Source: Paenibacillus sp. An7
GTDB taxonomy: Bacteria; Bacillota; Bacilli; Paenibacillales; Paenibacillaceae
Assembly: GCF_009870785.1 (NCBI RefSeq)
Contig: NZ_WTWX01000007.1
Span: 115,530 to 179,529, forward strand
Length of the DNA: 64,000 bases
Direction of reading: 5' to 3'
This document shows positions 29,615 through 37,925 of the stretch, in pieces; position 1 is the stretch's first letter; every line of letters begins with the position of its first letter. The translations under genes and the position numbers were made by a program. A model generated the notes under the pieces. The model searched no databases, was not told where the DNA came from, and worked only from the letters and a program-made list of their open reading frames with translations.

Positions 29615-29731
29615 ATGAATATACATGGCTTTTATATTATCTTCTTGGCGGTTATAATAGCTATTGGTGTTGGCGGGATGGCTTGGTGGATTCATTTAAT
29701 AAGTAAGAAGAAAAGTTACAGGGAGGAATAA
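29615..29731 (+). CDS. 38-residue membrane peptide
   Basis: ATG 29615 follows a strong AGAGGAGGTAAG site. The product is 38 residues: one helix (FYIIFLAVIIAIGVGGMAWWIHLI) and a basic end, SKKKSYREE. It stands alone between leftward genes and the lipoprotein gene. Function unknown. Confidence 0.6.
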   Translation: MNIHGFYIIFLAVIIAIGVGGMAWWIHLISKKKSYREE

Positions 29732-29853
29732 TAGCTGCAAATGTGATTTCCTTAAAGTACGAGGGTCTGGACTACATAACTTATGAATGGTATGAACCCT
29801 TAACTTCACTTAATATTAACTACAACTAACGAACAACATGAAGGGAAGATAGA

Positions 29854-30411
29854 ATGAATATTTTTAAATTATGTAAAATGACTGCTGTTTTGAGTTTTAT
29901 GCTGATGATTGCTGCTTGTGGAACAAATGAGGTACAGGATACTTCAAGTCCTAATCAGACAATTCCTCAGGAAAATCAAGTGGAAGAAACCAACGATAAG
30001 GCTGTAGAAGAAGCAGAAGCAGCTGAAATAGATGATGAGGTAGTAGAAGAGGAGGTAGTAAAAGAAGATTTAGCTAGTGCAGAATCCAAAAATGAAGCGA
30101 GTGAGCAACTCTCTGCCTATCCATTTCTAGTATGGGCTGATGGAAGTACATTCAAGATTATTACAGAAGCAAACCTTCCTGATAAGTTAAAAGGAAAAAA
30201 ACTTGGTGAAGTGACTTCCACACTCACAGATGAAGAAGTAGGGAATCTAGAGCAAGGCCAAACGTATGAAAAGCTGGATCGTGCGGATGGAGAGAGTAAC
30301 TATTTGAAAAAGGGCTCAGCTATTTATCAACTTAAAAAAGCGAACACAAGTGAAGTAGTTCTCGTGGAAAATAACGGTTTACTCCATAAGGCTGTTCGGA
30401 TTGGCAAGTAA
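29854..30411 (+). CDS. Acidic lipoprotein, unknown
   Basis: This 185-residue protein has a lipoprotein signal ending LMIAAC, so it should be processed by LspA. A Glu/Asp-rich linker (about residues 25-80) follows, with repeated EE and VVEEE runs that probably hold the C-terminal part away from the membrane. The last 100 residues form a small domain (YPFLVWADGSTFKI, KKLGEVTSTL, LKKGSAIYQLK) that I do not recognise. GGGAAG precedes the ATG, and a terminator follows. Confidence 0.8.
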   Translation: MNIFKLCKMTAVLSFMLMIAACGTNEVQDTSSPNQTIPQENQVEETNDKAVEEAEAAEIDDEVVEEEVVKEDLASAESKNEASEQLSAYPFLVWADGSTFKIITEANLPDKLKGKKLGEVTSTLTDEEVGNLEQGQTYEKLDRADGESNYLKKGSAIYQLKKANTSEVVLVENNGLLHKAVRIGK

Positions 30412-30448
30412 TGCTTAATTAGTAAAAGTGCATAAACAATAAATTTTT

Positions 30449-30479
30449 AAAACGTCCACGATCGTAGTGGGCGTTTTTT
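30449..30479 (+). terminator. Terminator of the lipoprotein gene
   Basis: AAAACGTCCAC pairs with GTGGGCGTTTT around GATCGTA, followed by T. Confidence 0.85.
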
Positions 30480-30503
30480 GTGTTTGTTTCCAATTATCTT
30501 TTA

Positions 30504-30533
30504 TTGTATAAATCTGAAAAGCAATGATATAAT
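30504..30533 (+). promoter_or_regulatory. Promoter of the GGDEF-glycosyltransferase operon
   Basis: TTGTAT, an 18-base spacer and TATAAT at 30528-30533. The leader is about 60 bases. Confidence 0.65.
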
Positions 30534-30600
30534 CTTGTAGAAATTTGTTGTTTTATAAATTTATGTCTGCAATAATTGCATTAATATGAAAATACATTAA

Positions 30601-31491
30601 ATGGTGTTGAGGAAAATGAACAATCTATTCGTGCGTTACAAAGCAGCATTTGGTTATACCTTGTTAACACTCCTTTTGATATTACAGCAGGCTGGGATTT
30701 TTATGCATGTTTCTCAGGAACAAGGTTTTACCGCAAGTGAACTTCTTATTAGCAGTCTGTCGCTGGTTGCTTTGTTACTTGGTTTTTTAGTTTCAGGAGG
30801 CATTACAGCGGTATGTGTCTTCGTCTTTATGGTAGCTTATTTTGTATGGCTTGTGACTCTAGCAGATAAGAATTGGATCACTTTGCAGTCTTTTCTATGG
30901 ATTCCAGGAAGCATGGTTGTAGCATCCGTTATTCGAGAGGGTTTAATCCAGCAAAAACGCCTGGCTCAGCGAATGGAAGACCTCCGTTTGCGAAATCCAG
31001 ATGTGGATTTTGATACAACGCTCGGAAATACAGAGGCTTTCAAGGATACGCTGATAAAACAGACAAATCTAGCGAATCGATATTCCGATCAATATCATTT
31101 TTGTATAGCGATCTTTAAGATTGAATTCCTGCCTTTAGTTCGTGAAACCCTTGGTTCAGGGGGATATGCAGAACTGCTCTTAGAACTATCAGATACAATT
31201 CAAACCCATATAAGATATGAAGATTATAAGTTTTATGTGGATAAAGGAAGGTTTATCGTTATCTTCCCTCTTACAAAGAAAGAGCACTTAAAATCGCTAA
31301 CCGACCGAATTAAAAATGCACTCATGGACGTTAAGCTACTCAGCCGAAGAGATAAGGAGCTCAATCTCATTATTCGTTCCGGAGCCCTGGTTTTCTCAAA
31401 AGATCAATTTAACGAATATGAAGATTATGAAGCCGTACTCGCTGCTTTGGAACGGAATGCGGAGACTGATTTGATAGGTGAGTATATCTGA
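30601..31491 (+). CDS. Membrane protein with degenerate GGDEF domain, likely c-di-GMP receptor
   Basis: In 296 residues, four N-terminal membrane segments (residues 15-110) lead into a short coiled linker and a GGDEF-like domain. The active-site GGDEF is replaced by DKGRF in YVDKGRFIVIFP, so it should not make c-di-GMP. Exactly five residues before it, RYED keeps the RxxD inhibitory site that binds c-di-GMP. The arrangement resembles B. subtilis YdaK, a c-di-GMP receptor that controls an exopolysaccharide operon. The start is uncertain: an ATG at 30616 is the alternative. It is the first of four genes. Confidence 0.82.
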   Translation: MVLRKMNNLFVRYKAAFGYTLLTLLLILQQAGIFMHVSQEQGFTASELLISSLSLVALLLGFLVSGGITAVCVFVFMVAYFVWLVTLADKNWITLQSFLWIPGSMVVASVIREGLIQQKRLAQRMEDLRLRNPDVDFDTTLGNTEAFKDTLIKQTNLANRYSDQYHFCIAIFKIEFLPLVRETLGSGGYAELLLELSDTIQTHIRYEDYKFYVDKGRFIVIFPLTKKEHLKSLTDRIKNALMDVKLLSRRDKELNLIIRSGALVFSKDQFNEYEDYEAVLAALERNAETDLIGEYI

Positions 31492-31522
31492 TTGTTAATT
31501 TTAAGAAAGAATGGTGATGAAA

Positions 31523-31666
31523 ATGTCTTATAACAGTTGGTTTGTCCCATTATGCATCTTTATAAGTATCGTTTTCGGAGTTGCTATTTTGTTTATTACG
31601 ATTAATACGCTGATCTTGCGCAGAAAAACGATGAATAAATATAACCGGAGGAAAATCAGTGGGTGA
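31523..31666 (+). CDS. 47-residue membrane peptide of the glycosyltransferase cassette
   Basis: The ATG at 31523 lies behind GGTGATG. The product has one hydrophobic helix (FVPLCIFISIVFGVAILFIT) and a strongly basic tail, RRKTMNKYNRRKISG. Its last eight bases overlap the glycosyltransferase start, and its 3' end also supplies that gene's GGAGG site. It may be a small subunit of the synthase. Confidence 0.65.
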   Translation: MSYNSWFVPLCIFISIVFGVAILFITINTLILRRKTMNKYNRRKISG

Positions 31667-32957
31667 TTTCTTGCTCATACCAGCGATCATTAGTATCTGG
31701 ATTTCAGTCTTTATATCGATTCTTATGATGATTGGCGCACAGCGTTTTATAATTAGGCAAAGTAAAAAAGAACTCGTTATACCTTCCATATCAGAACAGG
31801 CTCCCAAAGTTACGGTCATGGTTCCCGCCCATAATGAAGAGTTAGTTATACAAATGACGGTTGAACATATTCTTAGAATGAATTATCCGCATGATAAACT
31901 ACAAGTTATTGTAATTGCGGACAACTGTACAGATAACACGGCTAAGAAGCTCTACGATCTTAAAAAACATCCCGATTATCAGTCAAGGGATTTTATGATT
32001 ATGGAGAGAAAGGGGACGGGAGGTAAATCAGGGGCTCTGAATGATGCACTTTCTCATGCTACAGGGGAGTGGATTTGTATCTATGATGCAGATGCAGCTC
32101 CAGAGCGGAATGCACTTCTGTTTTTGGTCGATAAAGCATTAGAAGATCCGGAAACCTATGGAGCCGTATTCGGTCGTAATAAGGCTCGGAACAGAGCTCA
32201 GAATTTTTTGTCCAAATGTATAAATCTCGAACTTGTCACTGCGCAGCGAATTTATCACACAGGAATGTGGGAGTTATTTAAGCTTGGTACCATTCCAGGC
32301 ACAAATTTTATTATAAAAACAGAATTGATTCGTGAAATCGGCGGTTGGGATGAAGATGCAATTACCGAAGATACCGCCATATCTTTTGACATTTTATCAC
32401 GAGGTCAGCTCATAGCACTGGCACCACAGGCAGAAGCATATCAACAAGAGCCTGAAGATTTACGAGTTTACATGAAACAGCGCGAACGATGGGCCAAAGG
32501 AAATTATAGCGTTGTGATGGATCATATTCTCGAACTTTTTAAACCATCGACCAGCTGGAGGGTTAAAGTTCAGGTCCTTTATTATGGAACCAGCTATTTC
32601 TGGTTTTTACTTGCGATCCTTGTATCAGATGTTCTTTTTGTTATTAATGTGGTGTATCAGGTCTTATTTTTGTTTGGGATGGACGTCGTCATGCCATTTC
32701 AGTTCTCCTCTGATGTGTATATCTTTTTAATGATTGCATGGGCACTGATGTATTATTTGTACGTCCTTCAAATTAACTTGGCGCTTGCTACAGACTATGG
32801 ACAAAGCAACACACGGAATTTCGTGCTGGCTTGTATTTCTTACTTTACGTATGCACAGCTTTTTCTTATTATTTCTCTCAAAGCATTCATCTCCATTTTT
32901 CTGGATAAAGTGTTTAAGCGAAAATCCAAATGGTATAAAACAGAGCGGTTTGGTTGA
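31659..32957 (+). CDS. Membrane glycosyltransferase, family 2
   Basis: This 432-residue processive-type GT2 has an N-terminal membrane segment, then the GT-A domain: VTVMVPAHNEE, IADNCTDNTA, the DxD-like YDADA, a TED motif at AITEDTAIS and QRERWAKGN, the usual QxxRW motif of polysaccharide synthases. Four membrane segments follow. It should polymerise and export a sugar chain such as a poly-N-acetylglucosamine or similar. The start is GTG 31659 after GGAGG. It is preceded by the degenerate GGDEF gene, so c-di-GMP control is likely. Confidence 0.9.
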   Translation: MGDFLLIPAIISIWISVFISILMMIGAQRFIIRQSKKELVIPSISEQAPKVTVMVPAHNEELVIQMTVEHILRMNYPHDKLQVIVIADNCTDNTAKKLYDLKKHPDYQSRDFMIMERKGTGGKSGALNDALSHATGEWICIYDADAAPERNALLFLVDKALEDPETYGAVFGRNKARNRAQNFLSKCINLELVTAQRIYHTGMWELFKLGTIPGTNFIIKTELIREIGGWDEDAITEDTAISFDILSRGQLIALAPQAEAYQQEPEDLRVYMKQRERWAKGNYSVVMDHILELFKPSTSWRVKVQVLYYGTSYFWFLLAILVSDVLFVINVVYQVLFLFGMDVVMPFQFSSDVYIFLMIAWALMYYLYVLQINLALATDYGQSNTRNFVLACISYFTYAQLFLIISLKAFISIFLDKVFKRKSKWYKTERFG

Positions 32958-33004
32958 TCGATCTGTAAGAGATAAGCTGGAATCTGATAAAAAGAGAGAG
33001 TGGT

Positions 33005-33448
33005 ATGGGATTTTTCATTGAATTATATTTATCGGGCAACGGCAATAGTGATGATATGAAGACGTTTGGGCTCATGTTTATATACTATGCCGTTGTCACT
33101 ATGCTGCTCCTTCACTTGATTTTGAAAAGAACCCATGAACAAATATCGATGATACGATTCATATCTGGAACCTTACTTTTGTATATCATGGCAATTATGC
33201 TGTTAGACCCCGTTCTTATCATGATAAGCGGGCTAGGTAAGGTGGTGCAGAGTCCTGGTGCCGGTTTGCTGGCGATATTTCTTGTCATGCTGCCTATTGT
33301 GGTTTTTTTCTTCTATCTTATTAATGTCTTTATATATCGGACAAGAGATATATGGAAAGTAATAACCTTGTTTATGGCGACTCAGCCTCTAGTAGCATTT
33401 CTTTTTCTGATTCTATTGACGGTAGGAAGTTTTTTTTGTTTCATCTAA
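33005..33448 (+). CDS. Four-helix membrane protein of the glycosyltransferase cassette
   Basis: 147 residues with four hydrophobic helices and little else: FGLMFIYYAVVTMLLLHLIL, ISGTLLLYIMAIMLL, LLAIFLVMLPIVVFFFYLI and ATQPLVAFLFLILLTVGSFF. It starts 47 bases after the GT2 stop behind a GAGAG site and closes the operon. I do not recognise a family. An export or synthase-accessory role is inferred from context. Confidence 0.75.
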   Translation: MGFFIELYLSGNGNSDDMKTFGLMFIYYAVVTMLLLHLILKRTHEQISMIRFISGTLLLYIMAIMLLDPVLIMISGLGKVVQSPGAGLLAIFLVMLPIVVFFFYLINVFIYRTRDIWKVITLFMATQPLVAFLFLILLTVGSFFCFI

Positions 33449-33508
33449 TCATTTTAGATCTGTTAATTTGTAGGTTTTATGATGATGAATATTATTTTTA
33501 AAAAAATG

Positions 33509-33537
33509 TTGTATAAAATTTATAATCATGTTATAAT
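33509..33537 (+). promoter_or_regulatory. Promoter of tRNA-Leu
   Basis: TTGTAT, 17 bases, then TATAAT at 33532-33537, with about 80 bases before the tRNA. Confidence 0.65.
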
Positions 33538-33621
33538 CAATTTCGCAGGATTTTTTGAAGTTTAATAGCACTTAGATAATTCAAAAAATCGGTGTATATG
33601 CGCAAGATAAGCGCTATATAT

Positions 33622-33707
33622 GCCGGGGTGGCGGAATTGGCAGACGCACAGGACTTAAAATCCTGCGGTAGGTGACTACCGTACCGGTTCGATCCCGGTC
33701 CTCGGCA
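33622..33707 (+). tRNA. tRNA-Leu (TAA)
   Basis: GCCGGGG pairs with CCTCGGC, the anticodon loop is ACTTAAAAT with TAA, and there is a long variable arm (GGTAGGTGACTACC) typical of leucine tRNAs. CCA is not encoded. Confidence 0.95.
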
Positions 33708-33717
33708 TCTTATATGT

Positions 33718-33756
33718 ATAAGCTGGCTCCTTAGCGGAGACCAGCTTATTTTTTTA
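33718..33756 (+). terminator. Terminator of tRNA-Leu
   Basis: ATAAGCTGG and CTCC pair with GGAG and CCAGCTTAT, followed by seven T. Confidence 0.9.
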
Positions 33757-33796
33757 TAAGTTTCCATTTACTCTTACTGCGAAAGGAAGATACTCC

Positions 33797-34465
33797 ATGT
33801 TCTATAATGATTGGGATACTATTTTACACAATGAGATGAACAAGGAATATATACAAGAGCTTCGCAATGCACTTATAGTAGAATATAAAACAGAGCATGT
33901 ATTTCCACCGAAAGAGGAAATATTTAATGCACTAAAGTTAACTTCTTATTCGGATACCCGAGTGGTTATTCTTGGACAAGATCCTTATCATGGACAAGGT
34001 CAAGCGGAAGGACTGAGCTTTTCGGTCAAAAAAGGGGTTAGGATTCCTCCTTCTTTACGGAACATTTATAAAGAGCTGCATGCAGATCTTGGGACACCTA
34101 TTCCTTCCCATGGTTCACTTACACATTGGGCAGAAGAAGGGGTATTATTATTAAATAATGTATTAACTGTACGAGAGGGTCAGCCTAATTCACACAAGGG
34201 TCTTGGATGGGAACGATTCACAGATGCTGTCATTGAGAAAATAAATGAGCGAAATCAGCCGGCTGTATTTATGCTATGGGGAAACCATGCTCAGAAAAAA
34301 GGAGCCTTTATTGACCGTTCTCGTCATTTGGTGATTGAATCTTCGCATCCTAGCCCGCTTGCCGCTCGTCATGGTTTTATAGGAAGCAGACCTTTTTCAA
34401 AAGCGAATCAATTTCTGGAATCTAAAGGAATGAAGACCGTCGATTGGGTCATTCCGGAAAGTTAG
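33797..34465 (+). CDS. ung: Uracil-DNA glycosylase
   Basis: It removes uracil from DNA as the first step of base excision repair. In 222 residues it shows VVILGQDPYHGQGQAEGLSF with the catalytic Asp (about residue 64), LLLNNVLTV, and the minor-groove loop ESSHPSPLAARHGF near residue 185. AAAGGAAG precedes the ATG. The next gene follows at 16 bases and may be co-transcribed. Confidence 0.98.
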   Translation: MFYNDWDTILHNEMNKEYIQELRNALIVEYKTEHVFPPKEEIFNALKLTSYSDTRVVILGQDPYHGQGQAEGLSFSVKKGVRIPPSLRNIYKELHADLGTPIPSHGSLTHWAEEGVLLLNNVLTVREGQPNSHKGLGWERFTDAVIEKINERNQPAVFMLWGNHAQKKGAFIDRSRHLVIESSHPSPLAARHGFIGSRPFSKANQFLESKGMKTVDWVIPES

Positions 34466-34480
34466 AAAGGAGGGTGAATG

Positions 34481-34906
34481 ATGCAACACTGGATTGGTCG
34501 CAGGGTGATCGTAGACCGAATGGATGGTCATAAAGACCCTGTACAAGGAATACTGCTCAAATGGGATGACGAAGCTCAGTTAGTGGTGGTGGGTGCCAAA
34601 CGAATCAAGATTCCTTTTGCTCAGATTGCAAGAATTCACGCTCTTCCTGAGGACGCACATGGACGTGGGAAACGGAAAGCACGTTCTTCATTACATTCGG
34701 TAGGTTATATTATGAGACAGCCGCTCCAATTTGATAATGCCATTTATTTTCGATCAGCAGTTACGATTTGGAAAGGCCCTAAATTGATTGCTTATCGAGC
34801 AGTCATTACATCCCATGATGAAACTTTTGTAGAGCTGGAGAATGGACAGAAATTAGAAAAAGACCTATATACCTTTGTCGTGCGATCTCGTCGAGGTCAT
34901 CGGTAA
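34481..34906 (+). CDS. 141-residue protein, unknown
   Basis: The sequence is basic and beta-rich. It begins WIGRRVIVDRMDGHKDPVQG and includes GAKRIKIPFAQIARIHAL, which looks like an Sm-type barrel, then YIMRQPLQFDNAIYFRSAVTIW and a basic end, RSRRGHR. AAAGGAGG sits seven bases before the ATG at 34481; an ATG three bases earlier would be too close. Co-transcription with ung is likely. I do not recognise a named family. Confidence 0.75.
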   Translation: MQHWIGRRVIVDRMDGHKDPVQGILLKWDDEAQLVVVGAKRIKIPFAQIARIHALPEDAHGRGKRKARSSLHSVGYIMRQPLQFDNAIYFRSAVTIWKGPKLIAYRAVITSHDETFVELENGQKLEKDLYTFVVRSRRGHR

Positions 34907-35007
34907 ATGTGCAATTTTTATGTTATTTTCAGGTTATTATTATGTTATTTTAAGGATGGTTTTTTATAATAGCAACCGTATTCCCCCCTTTAAATATGGT
35001 ATATACG

Positions 35008-35040
35008 AAAAACTCGCCGGCTGCAAACGGTGAGTTTTTT
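35008..35040 (+). terminator. Terminator of ung and its partner
   Basis: AAAAACTCGCCG pairs with CGGTGAGTTTTT around GCTGCAAA. Confidence 0.85.
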
Positions 35041-35129
35041 GTTGTCCTATATCCTCCAGTTACATTGTCGAATAAGTTTTTTTGCTGAAGGGGAATCTAT
35101 AATCGCAACCAAAACTTATCTGGAGGTGT

Positions 35130-35531
35130 ATGACTGTTATGAAAAAACAAATGGCAACCATGCTCGCAGCAGCAAGTATCTCTATGGCTATTGCAGTCCC
35201 AGCTATGGCTGAAAGCAGTCACATGAAAACCAATTCTACAACGAATCAGGTTAATGAGACAAAGGGCCATTATGATTCAAAAAGCTACAATGATTCTCAT
35301 TCAGGAGGATACTCCAACATGTCTCGTACCCGTAACATGAATGAGAACATGTATAACACAAATGGCTATAATGGATATGGTACTGGTACAGGAACGTATG
35401 GTACAAACAGCGTAAATGCTCGTTCTACAACAAGTCATGGTAACTGGGGATGGCTTGGTCTTCTCGGTTTGTTTGGTTTAGCTGGTATGCGCCGTGAAAA
35501 GCATGAAGGCAAGCCACACCACGCAAAATAA
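35130..35531 (+). CDS. Secreted small protein with WGxxGxxG-type C-terminus
   Basis: The product is 133 residues. A signal peptide (MLAAASISMAIAVPAMAES) is followed by a low-complexity Asn/Ser/Tyr/Gly-rich region (repeats around NGYNGYGTGTGTYGTN). It ends in a membrane helix WGWLGLLGLFGLAGMRR and a basic tail. That last part matches the WGxxGxxG C-terminal signal, thought to hold the protein at the membrane like other CTERM-type tails. GGAGG lies just before ATG 35130, and an ATG at 35139 is also possible. The role is unknown. Confidence 0.8.
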   Translation: MTVMKKQMATMLAAASISMAIAVPAMAESSHMKTNSTTNQVNETKGHYDSKSYNDSHSGGYSNMSRTRNMNENMYNTNGYNGYGTGTGTYGTNSVNARSTTSHGNWGWLGLLGLFGLAGMRREKHEGKPHHAK

Positions 35532-35642
35532 AGAAGGACATGATTTAGAGAAAGTTTTATAACCAAATTAGACTTCTGCCCTGCCACATTCCGGCTTTGA
35601 TCATATATTATCTCATACCTTAGTGATAAGGAGGAGACGACA

Positions 35643-35762
35643 ATGAGCGAAGCATACGGTTATGGTTTCGGTGGAGGATACGGCGGTGGATGGACATCAA
35701 TTGGAGCAATCCTTGTTCTTTTCATCCTGTTGGTTATTATTTCTAAAACAATTCTTTACTAA
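35643..35762 (+). CDS. YjcZ-family sporulation peptide
   Basis: A 39-residue peptide with a Gly/Tyr-rich head (SEAYGYGFGGGYGGGW) and one hydrophobic helix (IGAILVLFILLVIISKTILY). This head-helix design is characteristic of the YjcZ family, found in spores of Bacillus. The ATG at 35643 follows a perfect AAGGAGGAG. It has its own terminator. Confidence 0.85.
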   Translation: MSEAYGYGFGGGYGGGWTSIGAILVLFILLVIISKTILY

Positions 35763-35771
35763 GCAATAGAA

Positions 35772-35808
35772 AGAGGGCACCGGTTAATAGCTGGTGCTCT
35801 TTTTTTTT
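35772..35808 (+). terminator. Terminator of the YjcZ gene
   Basis: GAGGGCACCGG pairs with GCTGGTGCTC around TTAATA, followed by nine T. Confidence 0.85.
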
Positions 35809-35889
35809 GTGAGGACTGTGATTTATCCGTATGTTTTGGTTTATATATACATAGCAAGATGGATGAATGAAAGGGAAGGATGAATCATA

Positions 35890-36210
35890 GTGGAACAAGA
35901 AGACTTAGAGGTATGGGAAAGAGAAATCAGCAGCCGCGTCGAATATCTGGAACAGGAAGCTGAAAAACTGGAACAGCGGATTAAAAAAGCAGAATACAAA
36001 GACAACATAATGAGTAGTGCAATGAACAAGTTTGCTGATGATGAAGCTCAGGTCGATTTTATCAAACACAATTACCTGAATGAATCTAATGAAACCGTAA
36101 AATCGCTAAACGAAGAGTATGGAGTAATCATAAAAGAACTGAAATTTCAAAATGCGGTGCTACAGCAAATTGGACAAGTGAATGCAGCACTAAGGGAGGA
36201 GGAAGACTAA
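35890..36210 (+). CDS. Coiled-coil protein, unknown
   Basis: The 106 residues are almost wholly charged helix. The front half (VWEREISSRVEYLEQEAEKLEQRIKK) has clear heptads, a middle part (NKFADDEAQVDFIKHNY) breaks the pattern, and a second helix closes. There is no membrane segment or catalytic motif. The start is GTG with GGGAAGGA upstream. It is monocistronic as far as can be seen. Confidence 0.7.
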   Translation: MEQEDLEVWEREISSRVEYLEQEAEKLEQRIKKAEYKDNIMSSAMNKFADDEAQVDFIKHNYLNESNETVKSLNEEYGVIIKELKFQNAVLQQIGQVNAALREEED

Positions 36211-36249
36211 ACTGTTCGGCTTTTTCTGATATACTTTCCATAGCTTGAA

Positions 36250-36297
36250 AATAAAAAGACTGTAGGCGCTAGTCTAGGCTAGTTCGCCTGCAGTCTG
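36250..36297 (-). terminator. Terminator on the minus strand
   Basis: AGACTGTAGGCG and CGCCTGCAGTCT form a 12-base stem with CTAG/CTAG inside. On the minus strand it runs into TTTTTATTTT. It would end the truncated gene at 36392-36475 and any read-out from the IS. Apart from it, 36211-36391 holds nothing I recognise. Confidence 0.7.
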
Positions 36298-36391
36298 AGT
36301 TAAGATCATGAAGGTAAGGCATTTTACATAGAAGACTATTCTACAACAGCATTGTTAAGGACATTTATATTGAAGTTGGCGGAGGAATCAG

Positions 36392-36475
36392 TCAGCCTTC
36401 TTCTTGGTTTAATTCAAGTATGCGAACAATGCGATCAGTAATCTGTCCAAGAAATGTGAAGACCCTACCGTCGTG
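36392..36475 (-). pseudogene. C-terminal remnant of a gene cut by the IS
   Basis: Immediately outside the IS end, the minus strand is open for 27 codons (HDGRVFTFLGQITDR, then IVRILELNQEEG) to a TGA, followed by a minus-strand terminator. The composition is like real coding sequence. The matching 5' part is not on the other side of the IS, where pbpG ends instead. It is too short for me to name. Confidence 0.45.
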
Positions 36476-36526
36476 TGAACTGAACCCTATTAAGTAGACA
36501 GTTTAAAAAAAAGGATGTGCCGCTAT

Positions 36527-37378
36527 TTAAGCGGCAATGAGATGGCTTCGGTAGGCTACCGGAGTCATCTTTTTTAATGTCCATTGCTTTCTTGTATTGT
36601 TATAGTGGTCCATGTAATCATCAACCATTCGTCTAAGTTCTACTATACTGGTAGCTTGTTTATAAGGTATTTCGTCTTTCATGTGTCCAAAGAAGGATTC
36701 CATCGGTGCGTTATCTAGGCAGTTTCCTCTTCGCGACATGGATTGTAGGAATCCCATCCTCTTTACACGAGTCTGGTACTCTGGGTGGGTGTAATGAAAA
36801 CCTTGATCTGAGTGAATCATGGCTTCTGGATGTAGTCGATTCCCAATAAAGTCTTCTAATTTGCTTAACGTTCGATAGACAATTTCCATCCGTAAACTCG
36901 TTGAAAGTTCATAAGCGACAATTTCCCGTGTCGCCACATCTTTTACACAAGATAAATAAGCCGTTTTACCACCCTGAATTTGCAAGTAAGTAATGTCGGT
37001 TACGAATGTTTTCCCAGGCTCCTCTTGGTTGAACTGACGTTTTAAGTGGTTTGGTACCTGGCGGTGAGCTTCTGTAGCTTTGGCTAACGTTCGATAAGGA
37101 TTTGCTCTTCGTACTTTGGCAAAGAAGTGAAACTTGCGCATTAAACGTAAGATTTTTTTATGATTCATGGGCTGACCGGCTTTTTCAGCAACTTTCATAT
37201 ACAAACCACGATAACCAATTTTCCCATTAGCTTGATCATAAATTTCTTTTAGAAAGAGATAATCTTGAAAATCTGATTCTTCACTGAGGGCTCGTTTTTC
37301 TCCGTTTTGAAGCCACTTGTAATAGCCACTAGGACTTACTTTAGCCACTTCACATAAGTAACGGACCATGTTTTTCAA
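36527..37378 (-). CDS. IS3-family transposase OrfB (DDE integrase domain)
   Basis: Its 283 residues contain an HTH_21-like start (EVAKVSPSGYYKWL) and the integrase core. The DDE triad is in FVTDITYL, MIHSDQGFHY and DNAPMESFFGHMKDE. The frame is open upstream of 37378 as far as the orfA slippery site. It should therefore be made as an OrfAB fusion by a -1 frameshift and probably not from its own start. The family catalyses copy-out, paste-in transposition. Confidence 0.92.
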   Translation of the reverse strand: MKNMVRYLCEVAKVSPSGYYKWLQNGEKRALSEESDFQDYLFLKEIYDQANGKIGYRGLYMKVAEKAGQPMNHKKILRLMRKFHFFAKVRRANPYRTLAKATEAHRQVPNHLKRQFNQEEPGKTFVTDITYLQIQGGKTAYLSCVKDVATREIVAYELSTSLRMEIVYRTLSKLEDFIGNRLHPEAMIHSDQGFHYTHPEYQTRVKRMGFLQSMSRRGNCLDNAPMESFFGHMKDEIPYKQATSIVELRRMVDDYMDHYNNTRKQWTLKKMTPVAYRSHLIAA

Positions 37379-37428
37379 TTGATACTGCCGAATCGTTTCA
37401 TTGATGACTTGGTATTTCTCTCGAGCTG

Positions 37429-37857
37429 TTAACGACGATTCTTCTTCGCCTGCCTTTCTAACTCGTCTAGCTTTTTTAGTAAAGACAACTCCGCCTCTAG
37501 CAGCCGAATACGCGCTTCTGCTTGGGCTAATTTCCTTTCTGCGGAGGCATTTTCTTTCTTAGGACGTCCTTTACTGCCTTTTCCTCGACGTTCTTCAAAA
37601 AAACCATTTTCTCCATAGGTTTGAAATGTTCTGCGCCAACGATCTAAAGCACTTCGTGCTTTACTTAGGCCAATCACCTTCAAATCAAATCCAGCTTCTG
37701 TGAAAATTTCTGCCGGTCCTTTGCCAGCTTGGTTTTGTTTAACCGCTAGTAGTTTGAAGTCAGGGGTATATTGAATCGTCCGATCTGTCACGATTCTAAC
37801 ATTTGGATTGGCCTCTAATTGTCTTTGTTGGTGTTCATTAAAGATAATCTTACTCAT
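37429..37857 (-). CDS. IS3-family OrfA (helix-turn-helix, leucine zipper)
   Basis: 142 residues with a helix-turn-helix region (GPAEIFTEAGFDLKVIGLSK, then ALDRWRR) and a basic linker (KGSKGRPKKE). A leucine-zipper helix (AERKLAQAEARIRLLEAELS) ends in LLKKLDEL, encoded over the slippery AAAAAAG. It binds the IS ends. The frameshift links it to the catalytic domain. Confidence 0.9.
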   Translation of the reverse strand: MSKIIFNEHQQRQLEANPNVRIVTDRTIQYTPDFKLLAVKQNQAGKGPAEIFTEAGFDLKVIGLSKARSALDRWRRTFQTYGENGFFEERRGKGSKGRPKKENASAERKLAQAEARIRLLEAELSLLKKLDELERQAKKNRR

Positions 37858-37925
37858 GAAAAATACTCCGTTCTAAAAAATTGTAATGTTAGTATAACGG
37901 GACTTTTCTATAAAGAAAATAGAAA

